Positions 46,965 through 58,500 of a stretch of 64,000 bases of DNA are shown in pieces. A program made the position numbers and the translations under genes. A model generated the notes under the pieces. That model was not told where the DNA came from. It did no database searches and saw nothing but the letters and a program-made list of their open reading frames with translations. Source of the DNA: Salvia splendens (taxonomy: Eukaryota > Streptophyta > Magnoliopsida > Lamiales > Lamiaceae); NCBI RefSeq assembly GCF_004379255.2, contig NC_056048.1:27400736-27464735 (forward strand), read 5' to 3'. Numbering within the stretch: position 1 is the stretch's first letter; the number at the start of each line of letters is the position of its first letter.

Positions 46965-47690
46965 GTTTGTCCATAAAATTCGTCTAGATTTATGTGGGAT
47001 TGGAACAACATAAAAACCAACCAATAATCCAAAGCATGGAAAACACTACAAACAATCAAAACCATTGAGACCATGGAGTGATTGATGTGAAGAAGATCAT
47101 GGCACGTTCTGGAGTTGGTACTAGTCTATGGAGAAATCCTACGAACTTCGATCTTCTTTTCTGACTTTGTCCGAACTATATCCTTAGCTTCAATCTCAAC
47201 CTATATGGTGTGAAATATATCTAAATGAGTCAAAGAAACACTCTCAAATGCACGAATATAATTCTATTTGATTCACATCACTTCCTAGTTTCTTGAAACC
47301 TTAATTAACTTTTATTCAATACCAAAATTTGTCTTCAAAAATGATTTCCACACTAATTATATGATGTGCAAACCTAAAATGAAAAGGAAATAAAAATGTA
47401 AATAAGAAATAAAATTTGAAAATCTGTAGTATGATGTTTTAATTCCTCAAACGGTCTCCGATGACCAAAATTCATTATGCATCAACACACCTCCAATGTC
47501 TGATTCCTTAGCCCGTTTCACAAGTCCTATGTGAATATCAAATTATTCCGAGGCCGTGACTTTTTAAGATCGTCGGCTGGAACTGCATCAATAAGATGAA
47601 CTCCATAAGATGGTTAATGAAGGAGAGGAATTTAAAGCACTACAATTACATACATAAGAATTTAAATTTGTTTGGAATTTTATTATATGG
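46965..47690. repeat. NLR-cluster 3'-flank repeat, copy 1
   Basis: Matches 60905-61300 in blocks: ggaacaacataaaaacca, accattgagaccatggagtg, attccttagcccgtttc and gtgaatatcaa-ttattccgag. These are downstream flanks of neighbouring NLR genes on the minus strand. Confidence 0.7.
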
Positions 47691-47734
47691 GAAATTGAAC
47701 CAAAGTAATTGCAAAAAAAAAAAAAGAAGATTCA

Positions 47735-48180
47735 TTTTACATGTGTCCAACAAATATAACTTGTCTCATTTATGATTCTCAATATTAGCAAGGTTTCATG
47801 AAAGAAAACAATGAAGATAAAAAAGGCGCACAGCTTAAAGAATTTTTTTTACAGAATCATCTTTGTAACCGTGAATTCACAGAAGCTGTACCGATAACAA
47901 CAAAAATCATATACTATTAATATTTGTCAATTGATTTTCTCTATGATCGGATGGTTCTATCTTAAAATTGTTTTGACAATTTGGTAGTTTTGGAAATATA
48001 TGTAAAACCGCAGGCCAAATATAAAAAAACAGAGAGGGATCCATTGCTTCTGCATATTCTTTTCGTAAACGGATATTTATAAATGATACTTGCAACAACA
48101 TTCAAACGGGTTAGCCACTCTGAATCAATCCGGGCAATCTCTAATTTTGATGCACAACTCTACAACATTACTTATTAAAT
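47735..48180 (-). pseudogene. NLR 3'-end relic
   Basis: At 48110-48175 the minus strand reads LCIKIRDCPD then, shifted, a DSEW-like remnant, matching the intact NLR's C terminus (SIRDCPELSIDSEWRN). The DNA below it (47735-47830, ccaacaaatataacttgtct) matches the 3' flanks at 55360-55420 and 61390-61450. The rest of this gene is missing. Confidence 0.6.
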
Positions 48181-48214
48181 GGTTGCTATGACAAATGATG
48201 GTACTTAATAAATT

Positions 48215-48430
48215 GTGACTCTCAGGTATCGGGCTTGCCAGCGTGTCAGTCCAGGACTCCAGCGGGTTGGGCGGCGGTTGCACCGGAGCAGCAGATGTGC
48301 TCCAGCACGGGGTGGTGTGCCCGCCCCCATAACCCCTCCTGCACAGCAACATCACCGCCACTTCCTCTTAATTGCCTCACCCGCTAGCTATCGACGGAGC
48401 CATTGCCGGATTCCAAGCAGAATCACACCT
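48215..48430. other. Unexplained GC-rich island
   Basis: About 215 bases much richer in G+C than the surroundings. A minus-strand open frame (48125-48361) contains HTTPCWSTSAAPVQPPPNPL, which I cannot assign. It may be an exon fragment captured next to the NLR relic. Confidence 0.35.
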
Positions 48431-48891
48431 ACTATACTGCAATCAGAAAATCAGTCCACAAAATGCAATTCAAGTGAATATATTTAAAAGTAATTTTAAT
48501 CTTATTCAAGAAGTTTGCATTTGATTGGACAAAATCTTCTTAAGTAGTTTGCATTTGATTGAGCCATTTTTTATCCAATTATTTTTGACATGGCTCTAGG
48601 CAGTATAGTCAAATATCACTCACTTATCAATATCATTTTCCAGCCGAATAGGATAAAATTGTCATTTTAAACAATTGCCACTTTATATTAGTATAGATAT
48701 GAAAAAACTGTTAAAATGAAATTGGTAGAAAAAGTTCCTTTACATCATGTCTCCTACCTATTCTGATCCCTCTCTTTCATGTACTCAAAATACAGTTTTT
48801 CCACTATTTATATGAGGTGCGAACCCTAAAACGAAAAAAGGAATTAACAAACTTAAATAGAAAACAAAATTTGAAAAATTGTACACGCTAT

Positions 48892-49074
48892 ATTCATCCA
48901 CGCTATATTTTTCTACTCGGCATTTTTTTAGGTGTACAGAAAAATTGGTGGAAAAAGTTTATAGAATATTGATTTCATTTTCATTTCATGGAAATAGACA
49001 CTATTACCTTTTTAGTACGTCACGTAGAAATAATTCATATTCATTCATGAAAACTTTGAACCTTCCCATACTAT
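48892..49074. repeat. Direct repeat R, left copy, with empty LTR-element target site
   Basis: Begins ttcatccacgctatattttt, ends cttcccatactatatt. It is nearly identical to 51834-51941 joined to 53223-53308. The site gaaatagacactatt at 48991-49005 is uninterrupted here, whereas the other copy holds the LTR element at that place. Confidence 0.88.
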
Positions 49075-51314
49075 ATTCAGTCCATGTTGGAAATTTTTTT
49101 CCTTCAAATCCTGAAATCTTCAACTTCTTCAGATTTGTATGAGGTTGGAGGGCTTCCAACACACTCTCGTCATTTCTTTCATCTTCTCTACCATCACTCC
49201 ACGTAATACGCCAAATCAAATAACTTTGGTTTCTGAAATATATTTGCTTTCAGAGCCTCTTCCTTATCATGCACCATCTCCAGATCTTGGATCTCTACTG
49301 ATCCTTTGAGATTCTTCAAACTTCCGAGCTCTTCAATTTGGTAGCCCTTCTCTTTGCCCACTCTGAAGTGAGGTAGTGTTTGGAGATTAGTCAATCTCCC
49401 AATCTCCGCTGGCAACTTTGTACGAGAATAGATATGAAGATGCCTTAAGTTAAACATATACTTCAACGTACTTGGCAGATTCTCTAACTCCCAGCATGCT
49501 CTTAATGTTTGCAAGTGATGGAGTTTACCAATCCATTTCGGCAAGTTTACAATTTCTGTATAATAAATATTCAGATTTCTCAAATGTACCAACTCCCTAA
49601 TTGAATTGGGCAACTCATTATAACCACCAGAAAGAGTCAGATTATGCAGACGTTCAAAGTTTGAGAATATAGTACCAGGAATTCCACCTTTCAAGAATAA
49701 TGTACGCAAATGCTTGGCCACATTTTTTGGAATAGGACTTGATTCTTCTTCAACAAACTTGTATCCAACTACAATACTGCCACCTGCATTATTGGATACG
49801 ACAGAAGATGCAAGATCATGCACAAGATCATGCATCGCACACTCTGAAACATTTCCATACTCATCTTTATCTGCAACTTGCAACAAAGAGTTTTGTAGAA
49901 GCACATTAAAAAACATGTCTCCCACGGACTCCATGTCATCTCTTTGGCTTGGTTGAAGAAACCCTTCTGCCATCCATAGTTCAATCAACCCCTCCTTCAC
50001 GATTGTCCGACCTTTTGGGAAAACCGAACAAAACGTGAAGCACTTCTTAAGTGACGATGAAGACAGGTGATCAAAGCTCAATTTCAATATTTTTGAGATA
50101 TTTTCCCCTCCTTCAGCATCCGAAAGCCACTTTTCATTGATGATGTGCCACTCTTCTTCGGATTTACCGCGAAGCACTCCCCCGACTATATTGGCAGCTA
50201 AGGGCAAACCCTTACATCTTTTAGCAATCTTTTTTCCAATCATCTCGAATCCTGATGGAACTTCACCATTTTCATCAAAAGTTTTGCCTTTGATTATGGA
50301 CCAACTTTCTTCATCTGATAAGCCATTCAAATGATGAATATGAAATGGGTGAACAATTGAAGCAACTTTTTCACTCCTGGTGGTGATCAAAATGCTATTT
50401 CCCATAGTGGAAGTAACTCCAGACATGGAATTTATAAAGTCTTCCCACATTGAAACATCTTCGTTCCATACATCATCAAGAACAAGAATATAAGTTTTAG
50501 ACTTGAGAACTTCTTTAAGCCTTTTCAGGATAACTTCCTTGATCTCAACTCTATCACCAGTATTTGAAGTCAACGTCGAATAGATTTTGTTGAAAAGACT
50601 GATTGGATCAAAAGTTTGGGAAACATGAACCCAAATAAGTGATCCAAATCGAGCCTTTAAGCTTTCATGGTTAAAGACTTTCCTAGTCAACGTAGTCTTC
50701 CCCATACCCCCCATTCCCACAAGAGCAAGGATGGAGAACATCCTTTCCCGTGGTAGAGTTTGGGTGAGCATGTGAACCAGTTTAGGCACATCGTCATCTC
50801 TGCCAACAAAGATTGGATCAAGACTGATCGAATCCGTCTCAATGGAAGTATGAGCAACAGCAGCAGGTGCGTTCACAACCATGCTTTGAATGCCAAGATC
50901 TGTTGCCCTTTTGTTCATACGCTCAAAAGTATCATTGATTTGTTTGATCGTGTGAGCCATATCACGCCGATGTAAAATGCCATTAAATGATGAGAAGCAT
51001 GAGAGTACCTTATCCTTGCCTTTGGGAGTCTTCATTTTCTTCACTCTTTTGTGGAGAAGATGATAACTCAGTTCATCCAAGACGTTGTCTGCATCGAAAG
51101 CCACATCTTCAAGCTCCCTCAACCAGATCTTGACAGAATCTTGGGTGATGGATTTCTTCTCAGCGTCATTCAAGTAGGCTTGAATCGTCCCCAAAGTCCT
51201 CTGCAGCTGTTGTGCGTCTTCATCGAGACCCCGAAATAGAGAGTACTCATCCCTGAAAAGGTTGATCAGGTTTTGGACAAGAACTTCAATGGCGGCTGAA
51301 GACACTCCTTCCAT
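49075..51314 (-). pseudogene. CC-NBS-LRR resistance gene A, frameshifted and truncated in the LRR
   Basis: Starts MEGVSSAAIEVLVQNLINLF at 51314. Coiled-coil, NB-ARC and early LRR are intact: LRELEDVAFDADNVLDELSY, P-loop VGMGGMGKTTL, kinase 2 ILVLDDVW, ILITTRS, GLPLAA, CFTFCSVFPKG and AMHDLVHDLA. One extra base at about 49200-49209, relative to genes B and C, stops the frame at 49194 after YYVE. The LRR continues in the shifted frame (WSDGREDERNDESVLEALQP to GKKFPTW) to about 49080, where LRR homology ends and direct repeat R begins. About 370 C-terminal residues present in gene B are absent. The surviving CC-NB-short LRR product might still be made. Confidence 0.88.
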
Positions 51315-51833
51315 GGTTTCAGAGAAAATTCTTTTGCAAGTGTATTTTGAAGATGAGGAATGCTTGTGGACGATATGCATTAGCATTATGACCCTTCCCC
51401 ACCACACTCTCAATTATTGTGTTTGAGCAGCTTTTTTTCTTTGAAAAATTTGTTTGAATTCGAAATTGTTTAAAGGAAAGATTAGGCTCAATCTTCATTT
51501 TTCGTTTGGGCCTGTGTCTTTTTATATTAAACTTCCTCATTTTTTATATTTAAACCTTTTAAGAAATAAAGTTAGTCAGTTAGACATGTCATGAAATATA
51601 CAAATTGTGTTCGTGAGTTTGGTCTTTTCTTTCACTTACTTGGACTTGATTCTTCACACATGGGCCGGGCCTTAAATGGATTGGGCCTTGCTACATATAT
51701 AGGGGGAGGGAGTGTCTTGTATATTTTCTAGTAATTCAACAAGATTGATCTCTTTCTATAGAAATTATCACTACAAGATAGTATTTAAAAATCATTGTTA
51801 TTGCATACATTAAATTGTACTACTCCGTACTAT

Positions 51834-51941
51834 TTTCATCCACGCTATATTTTTCTACTCGGCATTTTTTTAGGTGTACAGAAAAATTGGTGGAAAAAGT
51901 TTATAATATATTGATTTCATTTTCATTTCATGGAAATAGAC
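51834..51941. repeat. Direct repeat R, right copy, part 1
   Basis: Matches 48892-48999 almost base for base, ending in the target site tagac (51937-51941), where the LTR element is inserted. Confidence 0.88.
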
Positions 51942-52196
51942 TGATACGATCCTAACTCTCTTCTATTATAATTATTTTATTTAGATATCATAGGGATTTA
52001 GCATATCTTCTTTTATTATTTTGTTTAGATATTATAGGGATTTAGCATATCTTTTTTGTATCCACACATATTATAAATATGTGTGGAGTCTTCCATAATA
52101 TTCATTCAATGAAATACAATATTATTTTGGCCAAGTCCACGTGTGATTCTTTGAATCCCTAATTCCTTACGCTACCAGCTACCCGACGGAATCTCT

Positions 52197-52855
52197 CCGC
52201 GCACAGCCGGAAACGTATATCTGATCTGTAGCCGTTGCCCGACGGGTTGGAAACCGCGCACAGCCGCCCAGATTCGTCCTCCGCCGACCCTCACGGGCGC
52301 CGGATTTATCTCTTCATAGTTGTTCTCTGTTCTACAACTGGTTAGGGATTTAAGTCCTTAACAATTGGTGCTTTCATTGAGAGATTAGTTAAATTAGAGA
52401 TTTTCGTATCTTTTCCATATCTTTGTTTTCTTGTTAAGTAAGTTAGTTATTAGCATTATAAATAGGAGTTATTGTAATCATTTGAGAAAGCAATCAAGAA
52501 TATCAATATTATCGTTCATTCTCTTCTCCAAGTGAGAAAACCGTCGAGCACTCGCCCGCTACAAACATTTATCGATCGCCGATCTACGGACACCGATCAG
52601 CCCGATAGGAGGTTTATCCTATCAAATTGGTGCTTTCATCGTGATCTCACCTTCCAACACGCCGATCGAATCACAGCTATATCGCTGCCCGACGGGAATC
52701 CACCGCGCACAGCAACTAGCCACACCGATCGAATCATAGCTACGTCGCTGCCCGACGGGAATCCACCCGCGCACAGCAACTAGTTATGCCTTCCCACCAT
52801 CTCGAACCGAAGTTGCGTCGCTGCCCGACGGAAGATGTTCAACGCACAGCACCAG
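52197..52855. repeat. Five spaced cccgacgg...gcgcacagc motifs inside the retroelement
   Basis: Copies near 52182, 52238, 52688, 52749 and 52827 all pair cccgacgg with (g)cgcacagc 15-20 bases later. They span both the left LTR-like part and the internal region. Confidence 0.7.
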
Positions 52856-52939
52856 ATTTGGTTTCTGATGTTTTCGACTCTCTTCATTGTGTCGTAGTTC
52901 ACACCTTGAGGACAAGGTGGATTTCAACCGTGGGGGAGT

Positions 52940-53222
52940 TGATACGAGCATTATTTAGTTAGTTAAATTAGAGATTTGCGTATCTTTTCCATATCTTTAT
53001 TTTCTTGTTAAGTAAGTTAGTTATTAGCATTATAAATAGGAGTTATTGTAATCATTTGAGAAAGCAATCAAGAATATCAATATTATTTTATCGTTCATTG
53101 GCTTCTCCAAAGTGAGAAAACCGTCTTGCTAGACGGGCGAGTCGGGCACTCGCCCGCGACAGATATTTATCGATCGCCGATCTACGGACGCCGATCAACC
53201 GGATAGGAGGTTTATCCTATCA
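52940..53222. repeat. Right LTR of the small retroelement
   Basis: Begins tgatacgagcattattt, ends cctatca. Contains a cattataaataggag TATA-like sequence. About 240 bases match the internal block at 52385-52624. Confidence 0.8.
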
Positions 53223-53308
53223 TAGACACTATTACCTTTTTAGTACGTCACGTAGAAATAATTCATATTCATTCATGAAAACTTTGAACCTTCCCATACT
53301 ATATTATT
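53223..53308. repeat. Direct repeat R, right copy, part 2
   Basis: Continues repeat R after the LTR element (tagacactattacc to cttcccatactatatt), matching 48995-49074. Confidence 0.88.
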
Positions 53309-55340
53309 TTACCATTTATAGACTCTACCATCCACTAATGTTATTTCAACTATATTTTCTATTTTTCTCTTACTTTATCTGTTACGCATTAAAACTTATG
53401 TCGTCCTTAAAGTGTCTATATCTATAGAACAAGGAGAGTATATTAGTTTTATAATAATTGTATCTGAGATTGAGTTAGTGAAATAAGAGAATAATTACAG
53501 TGAAATGTGATTTTATTAATAAATATCCATTTTTGATAAAATGAGAAATTTTATTATGGATGGAAGGAATATTATTCAAAGTGAAAAATCAATCATGCCA
53601 TCCATTCATGCAATATCTATCGACCAAATTGAGCTATAGTTAATATACCTCTACCAATCCTTGCATGTCTATGGTATATACCATCACCTACGAATGCTCG
53701 TATTCCGAATATTCCTAATCTCAAAGTCGTTGTAATTATTTATCACACTTTCAAATCCAAATTTATGAATGAACCACTTATTTCAATCCAACTAAACTAT
53801 TCCAAAATCCATTAGCTAGCTATCTCTATTCCTAATGGTGGTTGGAGATTTGAAATAGTATCTAACGACTTAAGAAAGCAACTTCTTTGGTAAGAATAAA
53901 ATAGACCATATATCTTTGTCGGTCAAGAGCTTTACGAAACATTACATCTTAAAGTGGTGATTGGTAACTAGTTGAATTATCAATTAATTAAATTTCTACA
54001 ATTGCATTAATTATTATTGATTGTATATATTTAGTTGTTATTAAGTCAATTTTAAATTTTCTTCTTCCCACTTTACCTTAACTACTTGATTTCGATGCAT
54101 TAATTTTATTGTGTGTTTGAAGCTTCATGCAAAGTCAGCAACAAACTTACCAACTTTGTTCATATTCTCCTTTTCTTGTTCAACCATCTAAATCATCAAA
54201 GTACTTTATTTGCTTTCGTTCAATGTGACTTAATGGGGTTTTTTTAATTAATTAATTACATAAATATGTATATCCACCACTCAATTCTTCATAATAATTG
54301 TTTATAGTATTTCTACATAAACTAACAACGGTGGATACAAATGGGAAGGGAAGGGAGTTAAGCCTCTACTAAATGTTTTATGTTATTAATTTTGTTGAAA
54401 TAGTTCGAAATCATCTTTTGGTATTTACTGGCGCTGAAAGGGAAGAAAATTGGCCGCCAAAATAATTTTGAGAAAAAAGGAGATGAATAAATAAAATGTC
54501 ATAAATGAACATTGTTTTATAGTACTTACTAATTAATATGTAGATAGGTCCAAATAAACACCACGTGGACTGATGATGGGTTACACTATTATCTTAATAC
54601 AAAAAATAGACACCTTAATTTCTCATGACAAAGATAGGAGTGACATATGAATCGTCAATAGTTATGATAAACAATTAAATTAGTTAAATACGTCGACAAT
54701 AACAAAAGTGTACCTCACTTACGTGTCCTCCCTAATGCACATTGTTCTTGAATAAAATTTCTATTTTTATAAAGTACATATAATTACAAAAGTCTCTTTG
54801 GGGCATCCGACAAGGTATATAATTAATCTAATTTAAAATAATATTTGTTGGATGAATGCATAACCTAATTCGAATAACATTACGAGCAAAAATTTTATAG
54901 TTAAACTAAGAACCTAATTCGAATAACATTACGAGCAAAAATTTTATAGTTAAACTAAGAACTATTTTCAGCCATTAGATGATGAAGTTCTTTTAGAGTT
55001 TGAGAATTTTCGACCCGACACAAATATACACGAAAATAATGAACTGGTGCAAGCTTTATGTTTGTGTCCTTATTGGGTTGATCCTATAATCATAAGATTC
55101 TTCCATGTTACTATTGGTCTAAACAACAAAAAATAATTAATAAATACCTTTGACCCGTCCACAACCATTAGTGACGATTATGTGATGAGAATGTGAATAT
55201 ATATCATCAAATAAAACTCATACTACTATTAATATATATTAAGGGTGGGTTTAGTTTGATAAGCTAGTAAAACCAATTACTACTATATATATTAAGGGTT
55301 GGTTTAGTTTGATAAGCTAGTAAAACCAAGATATACATAT
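53309..55340. other. Intergenic region of the NLR cluster
   Basis: AT-rich. It holds a two-copy 49-bp tandem repeat at 54862-54960 (aacctaattcgaataacatt) and a two-copy repeat at about 55240-55330 (ttagtttgataagctagtaa). No gene seen. Confidence 0.5.
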
Positions 55341-55558
55341 ATCTAATGCATCCAACAAATATAACTTGGTCTCATTTATGATTCTTTTACATTAGCAGAG
55401 TTTTAAGAAAGGAAACATGAAGAAAACAAAGTTTAGGAAGTACATGTAAAACCGCGGGCAAAATATAGTAAAAAACAGAGATGAGTAGTCCATTGCTTCA
55501 ACAAATTCTTGTCCTAAACGAAATACGAAAAGAAAATGATACTTACTTGCTACAACAT

Positions 55559-58500
55559 TCACAGGGGCTGGTCATGGACCGTGATATATACACGTTGATT
55601 GCGGTTGCGCCACTCCGAATCAATACTTAGTTCCGGGCAATCTCTAATACTAACATATAACGCTTCTAATTTAGTGATGTTCTTCGAAACATCCACACGC
55701 TTCAACTTGTGGCAACTATATAGACCAAACGATGCTAGAAATGGGAGATTCCACAACCATTGCGGCAATTCTTCTGCTCCTATATTCTCCATCCTTAACC
55801 AACTCAGAACAGTGAGATTCTCAATTGATTTGGGCAGCCACTCCCAATTTTCCACCCCTTTCAAAACTAACCCGACAAGTGAATTGCAACATCCTTGCAG
55901 CATCCCTTCCACAGTCTCCGCAATGCCAACACTAGCCTCACTTGACCATTCCACACTCACATCTATCTCTAATGTTCTCAAGCTGCTAAGATCCCAACTC
56001 TCAATACTAGCACTACTAGCAGCCATCAATTTAGGAACACCTAAAATCCTCAAATATGTGAGACGAGTAGATGATTTAGCGAGGCAGTCCATTAGCGTTG
56101 GCAGATTCTTTAGCCTCCCCAATCCTTCCAATTTAAGATCCTCAACTGTAGGCGCCCACGACTCTAGCATTTGACGCGGCAATTCCATCAGCTCTCCGCA
56201 TTCTGTAATATTCAGCTCACGGAGGATCCCTCGTGATCGCCCACTTGGATTCCCAATCGACTTCAGATTCTCACAGTACATAATACACAAACCCTTGAGA
56301 GAATGGAGGGTGTCCAAGCCATCTGGTAACCCTCTCAACACAGGACAACTTGATATAGTCACATATGAGAGATTCTGATTGTTAAGGAATAGCCATTCTG
56401 GCAGACATTCCAATCTATCTAACTCTTTTATTTCGAGTGACGTTAAATGATTGAACACAGTATTTATAGACCTCACCTTATCCAATCCGTCCAAAGAAAG
56501 AGACTTGAGATTCGGCAAGTGCTCCAGCCTTGGGACTTCCTCAATCTCTGGGCACCATACGAGTCTTATTTCAATTAAGTTGTCAAGTGGTACCCAAGAG
56601 CCTTGAGGCCCATCTTCTACTTCCATCTTCTCACTCCATGTTGGAAATCTTTTGCCTTGGAATCCTATAATCCTCAGCTTCTTCAAATTTGCATGAGGTT
56701 GGAGGCCTTCCAAAACACTCTCATCATTTCTTTCATCTTCTCTACCCTCATCCCATTCAAAAGCCAAATCAAGTAAGTTTGGCTTCTGAAACATATTTGC
56801 TTTCAGTGCCTCTTCCTTATCACGCACCATCTCCAAATTATGAATCACCAGTGATCCTTTGAGATTCTTCAAACTTCCGAGCTCTTCAATTTGGTAGCCC
56901 TTCTCTTCTCCCACTGTGAAGTGAGGTAGTGTTTGGAGATTAGTTAATCTCCCAATCTCCGCCGGTAACTCTATACGAGAAACATAGAGATGCCTTAAGT
57001 TAATCAAGTACTTCAACGTACTTGGCAGTTTCTCTAATTTCCATATTTTTGCTCTTAATGTTTGCAAATGATGGAGTTCACCAATCCACTCTGGCAAGTT
57101 TACAATATCTTTAGTTGTAATATTCAGATTTCTCAAATGTATCAACTCCCTCACTGAATTAGGCAACTCTTTATAATTATGACCGGAAAGAGTGAGATTA
57201 TGCAAACATTTGAAGTCTGAGAACTTCATACCAGAAGTTTCACCATGCAAGAATAATGTACGCAAATGTTTGGTCTTCTTTTCTGGAATAGGGCTCGATT
57301 CTTCTTGGAGAAACATGTATCGAATTCGGGTGTTGCCATCTGAATTATTGGATAAAATATTAGATGCAAGATCATGCACAAGGTCGTGCATCACACAACT
57401 TTCCACATTTCCATAAGCATCACTCATTTGAATTTGCAACAAAGAGTTCTGTAGAAGCACATTGAAAAACATGTCGCCCACGGACTCCATCTCATCTCTT
57501 TGGCTTGGTTGAAGAAACCCTTCTGCCATCCATAGTTCAATCAACTCCTCCTTCCGAATTTCCCGACCTTTGGGGAAAACCGAACAAAACGTGAAGCACT
57601 TCTTAAGTGACGATGAAGACAGGTGATCAAAGCTCAATTTCAATATTTTTGAGATATTTTCCCCTCCTTCAGCATCCGAAAGCCATTTTTCATTGATGAT
57701 GCACCACTTTTCTTTGGATTTACCGTGAAGCACTCCCCCGACTACATTAGCAGCTAAGGGCAAGCCCTTACATATTTTAGCAATCTTTCTTCCAATCATC
57801 TCGAATCCTGATGGAACTTCACCCTTTTCGTCAAAAGTTTTGACTTTGATTATGGACCAACATTCTTCATCTGATAAGCCATTCAAATGATGAATATGAA
57901 ATGGGTTAACAATTGAAGCAACTTTTTCACTCCTGGTGGTGATCAAAATGCCATTTCCCGTAGTGGAAGTAACTCCAGACATGGAATTTATAAAGTCTTC
58001 CCACATTTGAACATCTTCATTCCATACATCATCAAGAACAAGAATATAAGTTTTAGACTTGAGAACTTCTTTAAGCCTATTCAGGATAACTTCCTTGATC
58101 TCAACTCTATCACCAGTATTTGAAGTCAACGTCGAATAGATTTTGTTGAAAAGACCGATTGGATCAAAAGTTTGGGAAACATGAACCCAAATAAGTGATC
58201 CAAATCGAGCCTTTAAGCTTTCATGGTTAAAGACTTTCCTAGTCAACGTAGTCTTCCCCATACCCCCCATTCCGACAATAGCAACCATGGAAAAGATCCG
58301 ATCTTCTTGGATCTGGGTGAGCATGTGAACTAGTTTGGTAACATCATGATCTCTTCCAACAAAGATTGGGTCAATACTTAACGAATTTGTTTCAATAGAA
58401 GTATGAGCAACAACATCAGGTGCACTCACAACCATGCTTTCAAGGCCAAGCTCTGTTGCTGTTTTCTTCATAGACTCAAAAGTAGTATTGATTTGTTTGA

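Larger units (their letters stand above)
51942..53222. mobile_element. Small non-autonomous LTR retroelement of mosaic structure
   Basis: 1281 bases from tgatacgatcc to ttatcctatca with perfect 5-bp duplications tagac (51937-51941, 53223-53227). A polypurine tract cgtgggggag precedes a right LTR at 52940-53222. The left end (51942-52373) is a different LTR-like sequence followed by attggtgctttcattgag, a primer-binding-type motif. A second LTR-like block (about 52385-52624), matching the right LTR, is followed by another attggtgctttcatcgtg. No gag or pol is present. Confidence 0.82.

Noticed and set aside
52532..52783. A small protein encoded inside the LTR element
   Set aside because: The open frame reads through LTR-like and repeated motif DNA and shows no gag or other known domain.
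54862..54960. A CRISPR-like or regulatory array
   Set aside because: Only two tandem copies without spacers in a plant nuclear region; ordinary local duplication.
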